A stretch of 64,000 nt of DNA from an uncultured Desulfobacter sp. (GCF_963665355.1 NZ_OY762229.1:2356001-2420000); one strand, 5' to 3'. Positions 18,466-26,882 are shown, counted from the first letter of the stretch. Notes: generated from the letters alone by a model not told the origin. Translations and numbers: made by a program.

Positions 18466-19011
18466 TTACTCCCTATTATTGCTGACGAATATGTCATACC
18501 ACCTTGATAGGCGAAGTATAGCAAAGGCAGCTGCTATGGAGACGGATATGGCATATGAAAAAAGCAAAAATCCCAAAAAGGCCATGTATCCTGTTCTGAA
18601 ATCCCAGACCAAAGAAAAAACAGATACTAAAAGTGCGACAACCTGAACAATGATGAAATGGAGGAATGTGGCATTGATTTGCATAAAGGGAGAAGCGTCT
18701 CCTTCACCCTCTTTTGACTGTTTTCCCGCTATTAGTTCCATGAATTTACTGCTGCCAAAAGCAAGAAGGATTGCATATCCACCCAATGTAAAACCCAAGA
18801 TGTTTGGCAGCACAGAATTGCATAAATTGAACCAAGCCCAGTCATCGTTGCCGCTCCACCATACAGGAAAACAAATCAGCGTAAAAAACATTGCGATCAG
18901 GAAGTATGTAGAGCTAAAAATTGACTTCAATCCTCCATACAATTCCCAATAAATCCGCCAGGATTTTAATGTTCCTTGGAATTGTGTTTTTATGTTTGGG
19001 AAGAAATCCAT
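18466..19011 (-). CDS. Four-helix membrane protein, partner of DUF4747 gene
   Basis: This 181-residue protein has about four predicted membrane segments (around FLIAMFFTLICFPVWW, LGGYAILLAFG, FIIVQVVALLVSVFSLVW and FLGFLLFSYAISVSIAAAFA). No known family was recognised. It starts 6 bp after the DUF4747 gene, so the two form a likely two-gene operon. A cytosolic protein paired with a small membrane protein at a prophage edge recalls abortive-infection or immunity pairs, but that is only suggestive. Confidence 0.7.
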   Translation of the reverse strand: MDFFPNIKTQFQGTLKSWRIYWELYGGLKSIFSSTYFLIAMFFTLICFPVWWSGNDDWAWFNLCNSVLPNILGFTLGGYAILLAFGSSKFMELIAGKQSKEGEGDASPFMQINATFLHFIIVQVVALLVSVFSLVWDFRTGYMAFLGFLLFSYAISVSIAAAFAILRLSRWYDIFVSNNRE

Positions 19012-19017
19012 TCTGTC

Positions 19018-19878
19018 CTATTTGAAGAATTTTTTTATTAAGTCAATGCCGAAACCTACCATAGTATTTGTCTCAGTTGCAAGTTCGGGATCATACTTGA
19101 TTCGTTCTTTTATCGGATGATCTTTTGTTGAATATTCTTTCTTTTCTTCACCATCGTACCCTATGGCATAAACGCTCCCATTAGACCTGGCCACGTTCAT
19201 TAAGGCAATGGTTTCTTCGTCTGGGAGCATGCCCTCTTCATCATTGGTTGATGATTCCTGTCTGAATCTTTTAATGTTTTGATTTTCAATTCTTGCGCGG
19301 ACCGCTCCTTCAAGGCCTTCCATATCATCATTATTTGGTCTGGTAAAATTTATACTTAATTTTGTTAATTTCGGAATTTGAATGATTTTTGTTATGGCTT
19401 CTTGTGTTGCTTCAATATTTAAATCTACCTGACCAAATTCTTTTTCGATTTCAGGCGTATTAAACAGCCCATTGAATAGGCTCAGCATTGAGTTTGGGGA
19501 AAATGATGTTGAATTGAATAGGACTCTGTGCTTGGCAGGATAGAAGATATATCCAATTTGTCTGAGGTTTGGCTTTAAATTGTGAGGAACGGGGAGTTCA
19601 CCTGTTTCCTGTGGATCTATTGTTTTAAAATCTGTCAGATTAAGCCATTTTTCATTCGGGTCTATATTTAAAAATTTATAAATGTATCCATAATATATTT
19701 GGTGTTTATTATATAAGTCATCCCTGAAGGATCCAATCATACCCGAGTCTGAACCACGGATTTTCCCAACATGTTTTCTGGTAAATACACCCTTGAACAT
19801 TTTGACGTAGAGTTTCGGAGTATGAGGATGTATTTTTATGTTCAGAATACTCATTTGCATGGTGCGTTCTTTGGCCAT
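19018..19878 (-). CDS. DUF4747 family protein
   Basis: This 286-residue soluble protein is recognised as DUF4747 from its length and its N-terminal half (IYYGYIYKFLNIDPNEKWLN, then RQIGYIFYPAKHRVLF). The family has no established activity and turns up in mobile elements and defence-rich regions. It is the upstream gene of a pair with the membrane protein. Base composition is AT-rich compared with the prophage genes to the right. It may be cargo at the left end of the prophage or an independent accessory gene. Confidence 0.7.
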   Translation of the reverse strand: MAKERTMQMSILNIKIHPHTPKLYVKMFKGVFTRKHVGKIRGSDSGMIGSFRDDLYNKHQIYYGYIYKFLNIDPNEKWLNLTDFKTIDPQETGELPVPHNLKPNLRQIGYIFYPAKHRVLFNSTSFSPNSMLSLFNGLFNTPEIEKEFGQVDLNIEATQEAITKIIQIPKLTKLSINFTRPNNDDMEGLEGAVRARIENQNIKRFRQESSTNDEEGMLPDEETIALMNVARSNGSVYAIGYDGEEKKEYSTKDHPIKERIKYDPELATETNTMVGFGIDLIKKFFK

Positions 19879-19901
19879 TTTTATTAATTCCTATTCGTTT
19901 G

Positions 19902-20108
19902 TTATAGATTCTCGGCGGCGATCTGGAGGGCTTGGGATAAGGCGGACAGTTCGGCTTTTGTGCCGATGAAGGTTATGTCTTTGTGGCCTGTGCGTGTTGA
20001 TTGCCTTACGGCCAGGGTGCCGGTTGTGATCATGTTTTGGATTTCGGCCAAGCTGATGTTGAGCAGGTGAGGGCCTTCGCTGGTGCTGTACTTGATTTTG
20101 ATTAGCAT
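19902..20108 (-). CDS. Small hypothetical protein (68 aa)
   Basis: This 68-residue acidic-to-neutral protein follows a good ribosome binding site (AAGGAGG) upstream of ATG 20108. The sequence (MLIKIKYSTSEGPHLLNISL...) has no recognised motif. It lies 23 bp before the DUF4747 gene on the same strand, so the three may be cotranscribed. Confidence 0.6.
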   Translation of the reverse strand: MLIKIKYSTSEGPHLLNISLAEIQNMITTGTLAVRQSTRTGHKDITFIGTKAELSALSQALQIAAENL

Positions 20109-20253
20109 TGAGAACCTCCTTAAAGATAGAGTTAAAAAGAACTGTTATAATTTATGACATTCCCCAACTGGTGATAGATATGAAACGGGCTATGTCGATT
20201 TATTGTACAGTGATGTAGCTCTCTATGTTTCTGATGTTGTCCGGCAGTTGCCA

Positions 20254-20730
20254 TTAAGCTAACTTAAGCCTTGGAAAGGGCCTGATGTTGTATTTCACTT
20301 CGCAGCCTCCGATCAGGAAATGAACTCCGGCGCGGTATAATAGACAGTTGAAATGTTTTACCTGATCGATGAATTTAAAAGATAGGGGCATGGCCTCCGC
20401 AGAGGCCTCCTCGGTTGTTGCCATTGCGTCTTTCAATACGCTTGTGTCCCATGGTGTTGCCAGGTAGTCGAAAATATTCGGCGGCCTGGCGTTGGGTTGA
20501 TTAAGGCAGCTTCCCATGCCCGGCTTGATCCGGCCATTAAAGTCAAAAATAAGGAAATCATCCGGCCAGGATTTTGTGCATGAATTGCAGATCAGTTCCC
20601 ATTGGCGCTCTTTTTTTGAATTGCGGGTGGGATCTGCCTTGGCCCTGTCCTGATTTTTCGAGTTTTTTTTACGGAATTTTTCCCATCTGGGGTTGCTTGA
20701 TAGAGATTTTCTGCCAAACCATATAAGCTG
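20254..20730 (-). CDS. Cys-containing phage protein without clear start
   Basis: The frame is open from a stop at 20731-20733 to TAA at 20254. It looks coding well before its first ATG at 20517: upstream sequence includes NPRWEKFRKKNSK and WELICNSCTKSWPDDFLIF, with a CxxC pair. This upstream part overlaps the 3' end of the repressor gene in another frame, and no ATG, GTG or TTG lies there. Either an unusual start is used, or a frameshift or recombination has joined it to the repressor gene, or the true gene begins at 20517. No family was recognised. Confidence 0.5.
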   Translation of the reverse strand, partial: QLIWFGRKSLSSNPRWEKFRKKNSKNQDRAKADPTRNSKKERQWELICNSCTKSWPDDFLIFDFNGRIKPGMGSCLNQPNARPPNIFDYLATPWDTSVLKDAMATTEEASAEAMPLSFKFIDQVKHFNCLLYRAGVHFLIGGCEVKYNIRPFPRLKLA

Positions 20731-21128
20731 TCATATCCATCGGGATTATATTTTTCAACAGTCACAAGAAATTCATTAAATTTCTTTGCCTTTTCTGGAT
20801 TCTTAAATTCTTTTATTAAATCTTGATCCTCGTCGATAATAGATTGCTGAAGTGGAGTTGAATCTATTTTAACGTTCTTTTGTTCAAGCTGTTCTTCTTT
20901 GTTTTTATCCCCCCATAGGTAATGGTCAACAGATTTGCCGGTGGCCAACGATACCGCAACGATGTATTCAAGGGACGGATTTCTTTTGCTTTTTCCGTGT
21001 ATGTTCGACACAACATTCAGTGAAACCCCTACCATTTCGGCCCAAGTACCAGGCTTATAGCGGTCTTTGTCTTTTTCGATTCTCTCTCGAATCGCATCAA
21101 AATCTAAATTTAAACCAAATTTTTTCAC
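20592..21128 (-). CDS. Phage repressor (HTH, c-like)
   Basis: This 178-residue protein is encoded divergently from ner, the position of the Mu c repressor. The N-terminus holds a helix-turn-helix of the XRE/bacteriophage CI type (TWAEMVGVSLNVVSNIHGKS), followed by an acidic linker and a short C-terminal region. There is no peptidase S24 domain, so cleavage by RecA is not expected. The final 30 residues are Lys/Arg-rich and overlap another open frame, so the natural C-terminus may have been altered by a frameshift. It probably binds operators in the 100-bp gap to ner and keeps the lytic genes silent. Confidence 0.75.
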   Translation of the reverse strand: MKKFGLNLDFDAIRERIEKDKDRYKPGTWAEMVGVSLNVVSNIHGKSKRNPSLEYIVAVSLATGKSVDHYLWGDKNKEEQLEQKNVKIDSTPLQQSIIDEDQDLIKEFKNPEKAKKFNEFLVTVEKYNPDGYDSLYGLAENLYQATPDGKNSVKKTRKIRTGPRQIPPAIQKKSANGN

Positions 21129-21232
21129 AATGCGTTAAATTTCACTTGAAGTTAATTCACAATGTGTGTAAAACTGCCAACATAGTTTATTGTTATAGTT
21201 TATTAATAGCCGCACCAAAAAAGGAGTCACTA
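21129..21232. promoter_or_regulatory. Divergent repressor/ner switch region
   Basis: This AT-rich 104-bp gap lies between the divergent repressor and ner genes. It contains related half-sites: TTTCAC (about 21137), TTCACA (about 21155) and GTGTAAA on the opposite orientation (about 21165). By analogy with Mu, the early promoter and the repressor/Ner operators lie here. A Shine-Dalgarno AAGGAG precedes ner. Confidence 0.6.
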
Positions 21233-21502
21233 ATGGTCAAAGCAAAAATGACCCCTGCGCAAATCAAGTATGAATTGGAGAAAGCCGGTTACACCCAAGT
21301 CCGGGTGGCCGATGAATTTGGTTGTACCCAGCCGAGCGTCAATCTTGTGATCCATAACAAGGGAACCAGTCATGACCTTCGCTGTTTTATTGCCCAAATT
21401 ATCAACCGCGATGTGACGGAACTTTGGGATATCAAAGACAACCCGACAAAAGTCGGCAGGCCTGACTCCAGGGTGCTTCATCATGCCCATGCCGCCGCAT
21501 AG
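21233..21502 (+). CDS. ner: Ner-like DNA-binding protein
   Basis: The 89-residue protein begins MVKAKMTPAQIKYELEKAGY after AAGGAG. It carries a helix-turn-helix of the Ner/Nlp type (TQVRVADEFGCTQPSVNLVI). A longer upstream frame exists, but the start chosen has the ribosome binding site and matches the family length. In Mu, Ner shuts down early and repressor transcription during lytic growth. The location right of the switch region, as first gene of the early operon, agrees. Confidence 0.8.
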   Translation: MVKAKMTPAQIKYELEKAGYTQVRVADEFGCTQPSVNLVIHNKGTSHDLRCFIAQIINRDVTELWDIKDNPTKVGRPDSRVLHHAHAAA

Positions 21503-21533
21503 GGTAATCACCAATACATATAAGGATACACTT

Positions 21534-21926
21534 ATGTCAAATTCAAGCAAGTTTCAAGGTCCTTTTCCAACAACCACCAACGATATTGATCCGTATCCAT
21601 GGTTAAAAGATAAATCTTCAAATGAGTTCTACCGGCCCAAACTCAGGGCGATGGGGATAAAACCCCGTCTTTGTTCGCGTTCTACAAGTCGTGCCGCTGA
21701 ATCTGAAAATGAGGATGTTATGCAACAAGAAGATGTACAGGGCTGTCCGGCAGTCACACAAATGCTCTTGGAGGCTGCTGTCATGGATCTGGAAGATGTT
21801 CTTGCCGGAAGCGGCCGGACAGAGGATGAGGCCGGGGTCTGTGTACAGCGCATCAAAAACCTGCTGGCCAGACTGGATGCAGATGCAAACCGACAACAAG
21901 GAGGTGGTGATGTCAGACGCAGATAA
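21534..21926 (+). CDS. Early phage protein, unknown (130 aa)
   Basis: It starts at ATG 21534 (MSNSSKFQGPFP) with AAGGA upstream. The protein is hydrophilic with no recognised domain; the C-terminal part is helical (LLEAAVMDLEDVLAG). It overlaps the next gene by 17 bp, which suggests coupled translation in the early operon. Confidence 0.6.
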   Translation: MSNSSKFQGPFPTTTNDIDPYPWLKDKSSNEFYRPKLRAMGIKPRLCSRSTSRAAESENEDVMQQEDVQGCPAVTQMLLEAAVMDLEDVLAGSGRTEDEAGVCVQRIKNLLARLDADANRQQGGGDVRRR

Positions 21927-22500
21927 ATATCCATACCCTGATCCGGCCATGCTGCTGGCCCAGGATGCCATTCGAGAATACAAGAGCCTGATTGCCAACG
22001 TACGGCGGTGTGAAAGGAGAGCCCAGATGGCTCTGGAGCGGCTTGAGCTGCTGTATGAAATTCTGGAACTCACGCCTGATGTGGGGATTGATCCGTACGA
22101 TCCGTTCAATGAGAAATTTATTAAAATCACAGAACAGCAAGGGCGGTTCTGGGGCCGCATTTGTCTGCCTAAAGGGTTCAGGGAGGCGCGACGGAAGCAA
22201 ACTCCCTGGCATAAAGAGCTCTGTGAATTTGTGGCGGACTGTGCCACCCGGGAAGAGAAGATCCTTAAATACCAGGCCCGCATAAATGAATTAAACGCCG
22301 GCCTTGAAGGAGTTGAAGGGTTGCCGGAACCCACCCCCATCACATTTGAGGATGCCGAACGGAGCCTGGAAAGGGCGTTCATCATTGACGATCACTCTGA
22401 ATACCGGTGCCCCCACCAAGAAGCGTTTGGGGGTCAATGTCTCTGCACGAAAAAAGGTCCAACTGAAAATGATCCGCCAGATCCTGCTGGAGAGTGTTGA
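21910..22500 (+). CDS. Early phage protein, unknown (196 aa)
   Basis: It starts at ATG 21910 (MSDADKYPYPDPAMLL), preceded by GGAGGTG. The protein is helical and charged (KSLIANVRRCERRAQMALER) and ends with a Cys/His-containing tail (YRCPHQEAFGGQCLC). No family was recognised. Its 3' end overlaps the convergent minus-strand zinc-ribbon gene by 119 bp. Confidence 0.6.
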   Translation: MSDADKYPYPDPAMLLAQDAIREYKSLIANVRRCERRAQMALERLELLYEILELTPDVGIDPYDPFNEKFIKITEQQGRFWGRICLPKGFREARRKQTPWHKELCEFVADCATREEKILKYQARINELNAGLEGVEGLPEPTPITFEDAERSLERAFIIDDHSEYRCPHQEAFGGQCLCTKKGPTENDPPDPAGEC

Positions 22501-22933
22501 TATGGTCAAGGGTTTTAAAAAATTCAGTGAATACGATGTGTCTGGGTTTCTTCCCGCAGTCAGAGCATTGGATCAGTCCAAGCCGGTCCGCACTTTTTTT
22601 ATCAATGCCGCCGCCATAAATCTGTCCGCATTTTGTGCAAATCGTCTGCATCCCCTCAATACTGAATTTTGTAAGACCGCTTTCAGGCATATCTACAGCC
22701 TCTTTGGCATAGATTTCTTTGATTGTGAAGCCGTCTTCGGCCAATTTATCCAGCATCCCGGCAAACTTAAAATAGGTTTTAAAAAAGTCCCGGACCGTTC
22801 GGCCGGAAGCCTCTTGACCGCACCCTGGGCAGGTGAGTTTTCCCGCCCGGGCAATGGATGCGAAATTTTCATGTTTGACGGTAAACCATGTAATGCAGCT
22901 TCGACATATAAAACCGGCGTCTTTGGGGAACAT
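22382..22933 (-). CDS. Multi-zinc-ribbon protein on opposite strand of early region
   Basis: This 183-residue protein has four CxxC pairs (CRSC near residue 10, CPGC near 35, CTKC near 99 and CSDC near 123), so it probably binds two zinc ions. The start at 22933 has a strong AAGGAG 6-7 bases upstream. It runs against the early operon and its 3' end overlaps the plus-strand gene ending at 22500. With the palindrome at 23048 it forms a divergent pair with the gene at 23094. No family was recognised; a nucleic-acid-binding or regulatory role is possible. Confidence 0.7.
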   Translation of the reverse strand: MFPKDAGFICRSCITWFTVKHENFASIARAGKLTCPGCGQEASGRTVRDFFKTYFKFAGMLDKLAEDGFTIKEIYAKEAVDMPESGLTKFSIEGMQTICTKCGQIYGGGIDKKSADRLGLIQCSDCGKKPRHIVFTEFFKTLDHINTLQQDLADHFQLDLFSCRDIDPQTLLGGGTGIQSDRQ

Positions 22934-23047
22934 GTTTTCTCCTTGTTATGTTTGATTCCGTTTATTTTCAGTTGCATGGTATCTGTCCTCTTTCCCGGCG
23001 TCAAAGGAGTTTTGAAAGTTTTTTCGGACAAAAACAGGGGAAAATTA

Positions 23048-23063
23048 CTGTCAGTCCTGACAG
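23048..23063. promoter_or_regulatory. Palindrome CTGTCAG-TC-CTGACAG, candidate operator
   Basis: Perfect 7-bp arms with a 2-bp spacer lie in the gap between the divergent genes at 22933 (minus) and 23094 (plus), about 30 bp before the plus-strand start. A further half-site-like CTGACA follows at about 23071. A size of 16 bp suits a dimeric repressor site. Confidence 0.55.
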
Positions 23064-23093
23064 TGGAAAACTGACACTAACAAGGAATCCGTT

Positions 23094-23636
23094 ATGACAC
23101 GCAAATCAATCCATGATCCAAACCAGCCACCTCTTCCCGGGTTTGACGGCCCGGGCAAAGAGGCTATCTGCCAGGTCTATGACGAATACAAAAAAATGGA
23201 CCAGACGTTGAGGGATATCATCAAAGACAAGCCGGCCAGGCCCGGTGTGGAAGATGAATATGAGCTCTGCCAGGAGATAGGTGTGGCGCTTATGCAGGAG
23301 ATTCGTGAATCCGGCATGTCCAGGGATGATTTCGCAGACAAGGTGAATGAATTTTTCGGCCGGACGGAAGAACGGTATGCACTCAAGGAGTGCCGAAAGC
23401 CATTAACAAAGGCTGATGTGGACAAATGGATATCCGATTCCGCAAACCGTCCGCTGCACGGATATTACCTGTTTGCTTTCCAGCATGTTTTAGGCGGGTT
23501 CGGGGTAACGAACAGTATCGTCGGGGCTAAAGGCGGACAGGTGATGAGTCAGGAAGAACGAAGGCTGCTGGCTCTGGCCCAGATCGGAGAGTTGAAAAAC
23601 CGGATTCGAGAGGCCGAGAAAGCGCTGAAACAATAA
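23094..23636 (+). CDS. Early phage protein, unknown (180 aa)
   Basis: It starts MTRKSIHDPNQPPLPGFDGP after AAGGAA. The middle is helical (VALMQEIRESGMSRDDFADK, recalling a helix-turn-helix) and the C-terminus is a predicted coiled coil (ALAQIGELKNRIREAEKAL). It could be a DNA-binding protein of the early region, but no family was recognised. It is followed directly by the next gene. Confidence 0.6.
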   Translation: MTRKSIHDPNQPPLPGFDGPGKEAICQVYDEYKKMDQTLRDIIKDKPARPGVEDEYELCQEIGVALMQEIRESGMSRDDFADKVNEFFGRTEERYALKECRKPLTKADVDKWISDSANRPLHGYYLFAFQHVLGGFGVTNSIVGAKGGQVMSQEERRLLALAQIGELKNRIREAEKALKQ

Positions 23637-23650
23637 TGGAGAAGGTAGCG

Positions 23651-23935
23651 ATGAACAAGAGACACAGGTGCGCTGCGGCGCTGATCCGAAAGGCGATTTC
23701 CGAGGCCGGTACTGACGGTGCCATGGTGGTGCTGATTGAGGCCGGGGCGGCTATTCCTCTTACCCATACATGCGGGGCTGTGCTAGACCATTCTTATGTG
23801 AGGGTTGCAGAGCCTGTGTTTGCAGACGGGAAGCTTTCCGGAAAGGCTGTTTCAGATGAAGCTCCGGATATGGATGTAACGTTTGACCGGTCGGATATTG
23901 TGTGGATTTACCCGGAAGTTGTGGAGGTTAGGTGA
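23651..23935 (+). CDS. Early phage protein, unknown (94 aa)
   Basis: The start at 23651 (MNKRHRCAAALIRKAISEAG) is chosen because GAGAAGG lies 5 bases before it; an ATG at 23636 overlapping the previous stop is the alternative. The protein is short and mixed alpha/beta with no known domain. It overlaps the next gene by one base. Confidence 0.55.
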   Translation: MNKRHRCAAALIRKAISEAGTDGAMVVLIEAGAAIPLTHTCGAVLDHSYVRVAEPVFADGKLSGKAVSDEAPDMDVTFDRSDIVWIYPEVVEVR

Positions 23936-24240
23936 TGGGAACGACATATCGGCGGATCAAGGCGGTGGATACGACTTTTGAGATTCTGGAATACCTGGCT
24001 GACCAGCGCGGACCTGTTACAGGGGCACAGGTGGCTTTTGATCTCAAGGTTCCGTTCCCAACCGTGATGTGCCACCTGGCCACGGCCCAGGACCGGGGGT
24101 ATGTGCAGGTGGTCGGGGAGCAGTACCGGCTGGGAATGAAGCTGGCGGTGTTCTGGGCCCGGATGAAAAGTTTGAAGGAAGGCGAGCTGCAGGATGTGCA
24201 GCGTGATCTTGACATATTAAACGGCAATGGAGGTTTGTGA
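23935..24240 (+). CDS. IclR-type winged-helix protein
   Basis: The 101-residue protein is almost entirely an IclR-like N-terminal winged helix (AVDTTFEILEYLADQRGPVT, then DLKVPFPTVMCHLATAQDRG and YRLGMKLAVF). The effector-binding domain of full IclR regulators is absent, as is common for short phage versions. Its start overlaps the previous stop and its stop overlaps the next start by one base. A role in controlling early transcription or host takeover is inferred. Confidence 0.7.
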   Translation: MGTTYRRIKAVDTTFEILEYLADQRGPVTGAQVAFDLKVPFPTVMCHLATAQDRGYVQVVGEQYRLGMKLAVFWARMKSLKEGELQDVQRDLDILNGNGGL

Positions 24241-25157
24241 TGGCGAATCAGATGGTTGACCCGGCCACTGAGATCTATGAGGTGGCGCAGAAAGAGATGC
24301 AGGTAAAGCTGGATAGAATGGTAGAGGAATCTGAATCTGAAAAAAAGGAAATTTACAGCGAGGGGGTTCTGGATGCGTTTGAGAGTGTTCAGGCAAGTAC
24401 AGAACTGCAGTATTACGCCGCTCTATTCAGGGTTAAAAAAGACAAAGAATACAAAAAAGGTGGGAAAACGTGGAAACAGTTTTGTGAAGGGAGGGGGTTG
24501 GACGTCAGAAATACAGATAGAATTCTGTCTGACATAGGCCCTTTACTTCAGGCATTTTCGGACAAATTTACCCGAATATCAGGAGTCGGATTTAATAAAA
24601 TCAGACAGTTGGGCCGGTTGGTAGGTGATAGTTTGTCCGAAATTTCAGAAAACGGCATCCAAGTATCAGACGAAGAAATCATCCCCCTGGACGCCGACCA
24701 CAAAGAAGAGATCGAAGCCTACATCAACACCTTGAAACGCGCAGAGAAAGACGCCAAAGAGGAGCGCGAAAAGGATCTGGCAGCCAAGCAGCGGGTGATC
24801 AAGACCCTTCACGAAACCATCAACAACCAGGAAGAGAAGCTGTCCAAATATGAGAAGTCAAAGCCGGGTCCGGATTCCGCGCTTGACGCAGAGCAGCTGA
24901 AAGGCCTCAAGGATCTGAAGAACCAGTTTGAACTGTTTTTCGTGGGCATGGGCCTAGGGGTGAACCTGTATCTTTATAAAGCATCGGACCGCGTTCAGAC
25001 CGAATATTTCTCCACCATCACCTATGCCAGGCAGATGATCGAACGGCTATGGGAAGATGCCGGAAACGATCTCGGATTCCCGGTTCTGCCAGGCACCGGT
25101 GCAGACGATGACGGATGGGAACCGCCGGAATGGAACGAATCTGAATCAGACGAATAA
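24240..25157 (+). CDS. Early phage coiled-coil protein (305 aa)
   Basis: The protein is highly charged with a long coiled coil in the middle (roughly residues 150-215: EEIEAYINTLKRAEKDAKEE...). The N-terminal part (YYAALFRVKKDKEYKKGGKT) resembles segments of phage proteins that precede the transposase, but no family was assigned. It ends 12 bp before the transposase gene and is probably expressed with it. Confidence 0.55.
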   Translation: MANQMVDPATEIYEVAQKEMQVKLDRMVEESESEKKEIYSEGVLDAFESVQASTELQYYAALFRVKKDKEYKKGGKTWKQFCEGRGLDVRNTDRILSDIGPLLQAFSDKFTRISGVGFNKIRQLGRLVGDSLSEISENGIQVSDEEIIPLDADHKEEIEAYINTLKRAEKDAKEEREKDLAAKQRVIKTLHETINNQEEKLSKYEKSKPGPDSALDAEQLKGLKDLKNQFELFFVGMGLGVNLYLYKASDRVQTEYFSTITYARQMIERLWEDAGNDLGFPVLPGTGADDDGWEPPEWNESESDE

Positions 25158-25169
25158 GGAGCCGCTGTT

Positions 25170-26882
25170 ATGTCGTGGCAGGAAGATATGGCGGCTGAAC
25201 TTTCGGCGGCTCAAAACGGAGACAAAGCCCTGGTAATGGACCGGTACAGCCGGATGACGGGCAAGAGCCCGGCCCACCTTTACCGGATTGCAGGGCGGTA
25301 CGGGTTTGAATCCGGCAGAAAAAGCCGGTCAGACAAAGGTGAGTGTGTGCTTAATGACCTGCAGATCAAGTTCATTGCCGGGCAGATTTACACCACCCGG
25401 CGGGAGCGCAAGGGGGAGATTATGCCTGTGAAAGAGGCGCTGGACATCGCGGAACAGAACGGCATTGTCGAGCCCGGGTGCATTTCCGTGGCCCGGGTCC
25501 AGGAGATCCTGCGGGATCTGGGCCTTAACCGAAAGACACTGAAGGTCCAGGGGCCGCACCAATCCATGCGCAGCCTGCACCCCAACCATGTGCATTTCAT
25601 GGATGTGTCCGTGTGCATCCAGTATTACCTTAAAAACAAGCGGCTGCGCATTGAGCGGGAAGACCAGTTTTACAAAAACAAGCCGGAGAACTTTACCAAG
25701 ATCAAACAGAAGATTTACCGGTATGTACTCACGGACCATTTTTCCCACACCATTTTCGTCAAATACTACATTGCCCGGGGCGAAACCATGGCCAACCTGT
25801 TCGATTTTCTGGTTAGCGCCTGGATGCCGAAGGATAACCCTGAGAAATTCCCGTTCCGGGGGGTACCTGCAATCCTTATGATGGACAAGGGTGCTGCCAA
25901 CGTGAGCAAGCCCATCCTTGATTTCCTGAAAAACATGGATGTCGCATTTATTCCCGGATTGCCGCACAACCCCAGGCGGCAGGGGTCCGTGGAGCGGGCT
26001 CAGAACCATGTGGAGATGTATTTTGAGTCCAAGCTGCGGATTCAGTCGGTCTCCTGCATTGACGAACTGAACCATTTTGCCATGGACTGGTGTGCGTTTA
26101 TGAACGGGTCCATTAAGTTTGTGCATTCCCGCTTCAACACGCCGAGAACCCACTGCTGGCTTAAGATCCGTGAAGAGCAGCTTCGCGAGTGCCCGGACCG
26201 GAAGCTTCTCCAGGACATATTCGCCGCACCGTCCAAAGAGTGCAAGGTGTACGGTGATTATTCCATCCGGTTCAGGGGAGAGCGGTACCGGATCAAGCAT
26301 GTGGATGGTGTTATTCCCAACGCCTCCCGGGTGCGGGCTTTTTTCAAGCCATTTTCGTGGCCTGCCATTGTGGTGGAGTTCAATGATATTGAGTATGAGG
26401 TCCGGCCCATTGAGGTTGTTGACGGCGGGTTTGACGCGGATGCCGCAGTAATCGGCGAAGAGTATAAATCCATGCCGGAAAGTGCCCGGGATCAGCAGAT
26501 CAAGGTTATTGACAATCTTGCCTATGGCGAAGACCGGAAGCCTGGAGATTCCCCGTTTGCCGGGCTGCACGTGTTTGGCGGCCAGGCTGACCGGATCGAT
26601 ACGGCGTTCATTCCCAGAACGTCAACCCCCATGTCCATTGATACTAAATCCGCTGATGAGCGCCGGATTTCCATGTTTGATCTCTTCCGGGCGCTGTCCG
26701 GGATTTCGGATGTTACGCCGGAGCTGAACCGGGCAATCCGCGCGACTTACGGGGATTCCATCAGCATGACGGACCGGGACACCCTGGTGGAGGCCATGTC
26801 AGACAGCCGTTTGTTTGCCGGCAGTGACGGACAGCTCATAATCGGAGGCGGTGATGATACGCTTAAAGCAGCTGTTAATTGA
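25170..26882 (+). CDS. A: Mu A-like DDE transposase
   Basis: This 570-residue protein has an rve/DDE core. The catalytic residues read as Asp145 (HVHFMDVSV), Asp239 (AILMMDKGAANV) and Glu275 (RRQGSVERAQNH), with 35 residues between the last two, the DD35E spacing. An N-terminal region with helix-turn-helix features (DRYSRMTGKSPAHLYRIAGR) would bind the phage ends. A beta-barrel-like region and a C-terminal tail that may contact the B protein follow. It overlaps the B gene by 29 bp. It cuts and joins the phage ends during integration and replicative transposition. Confidence 0.92.
   Translation: MSWQEDMAAELSAAQNGDKALVMDRYSRMTGKSPAHLYRIAGRYGFESGRKSRSDKGECVLNDLQIKFIAGQIYTTRRERKGEIMPVKEALDIAEQNGIVEPGCISVARVQEILRDLGLNRKTLKVQGPHQSMRSLHPNHVHFMDVSVCIQYYLKNKRLRIEREDQFYKNKPENFTKIKQKIYRYVLTDHFSHTIFVKYYIARGETMANLFDFLVSAWMPKDNPEKFPFRGVPAILMMDKGAANVSKPILDFLKNMDVAFIPGLPHNPRRQGSVERAQNHVEMYFESKLRIQSVSCIDELNHFAMDWCAFMNGSIKFVHSRFNTPRTHCWLKIREEQLRECPDRKLLQDIFAAPSKECKVYGDYSIRFRGERYRIKHVDGVIPNASRVRAFFKPFSWPAIVVEFNDIEYEVRPIEVVDGGFDADAAVIGEEYKSMPESARDQQIKVIDNLAYGEDRKPGDSPFAGLHVFGGQADRIDTAFIPRTSTPMSIDTKSADERRISMFDLFRALSGISDVTPELNRAIRATYGDSISMTDRDTLVEAMSDSRLFAGSDGQLIIGGGDDTLKAAVN

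Noticed and set aside
21618..22385. Minus-strand 255-codon frame over the early genes
   Set aside because: It is Ser/Arg-rich in the way of antisense frames, lacks a start signal and overlaps two better-supported plus-strand genes.
22304..23074. Plus-strand 256-codon frame opposite the zinc-ribbon gene
   Set aside because: The minus strand has a strong ribosome binding site and four CxxC pairs, whereas this frame has no start signal and no domain.
25329..26570. Minus-strand 413-codon frame
   Set aside because: It is the antisense of the transposase gene, which has its DDE residues and full family length.
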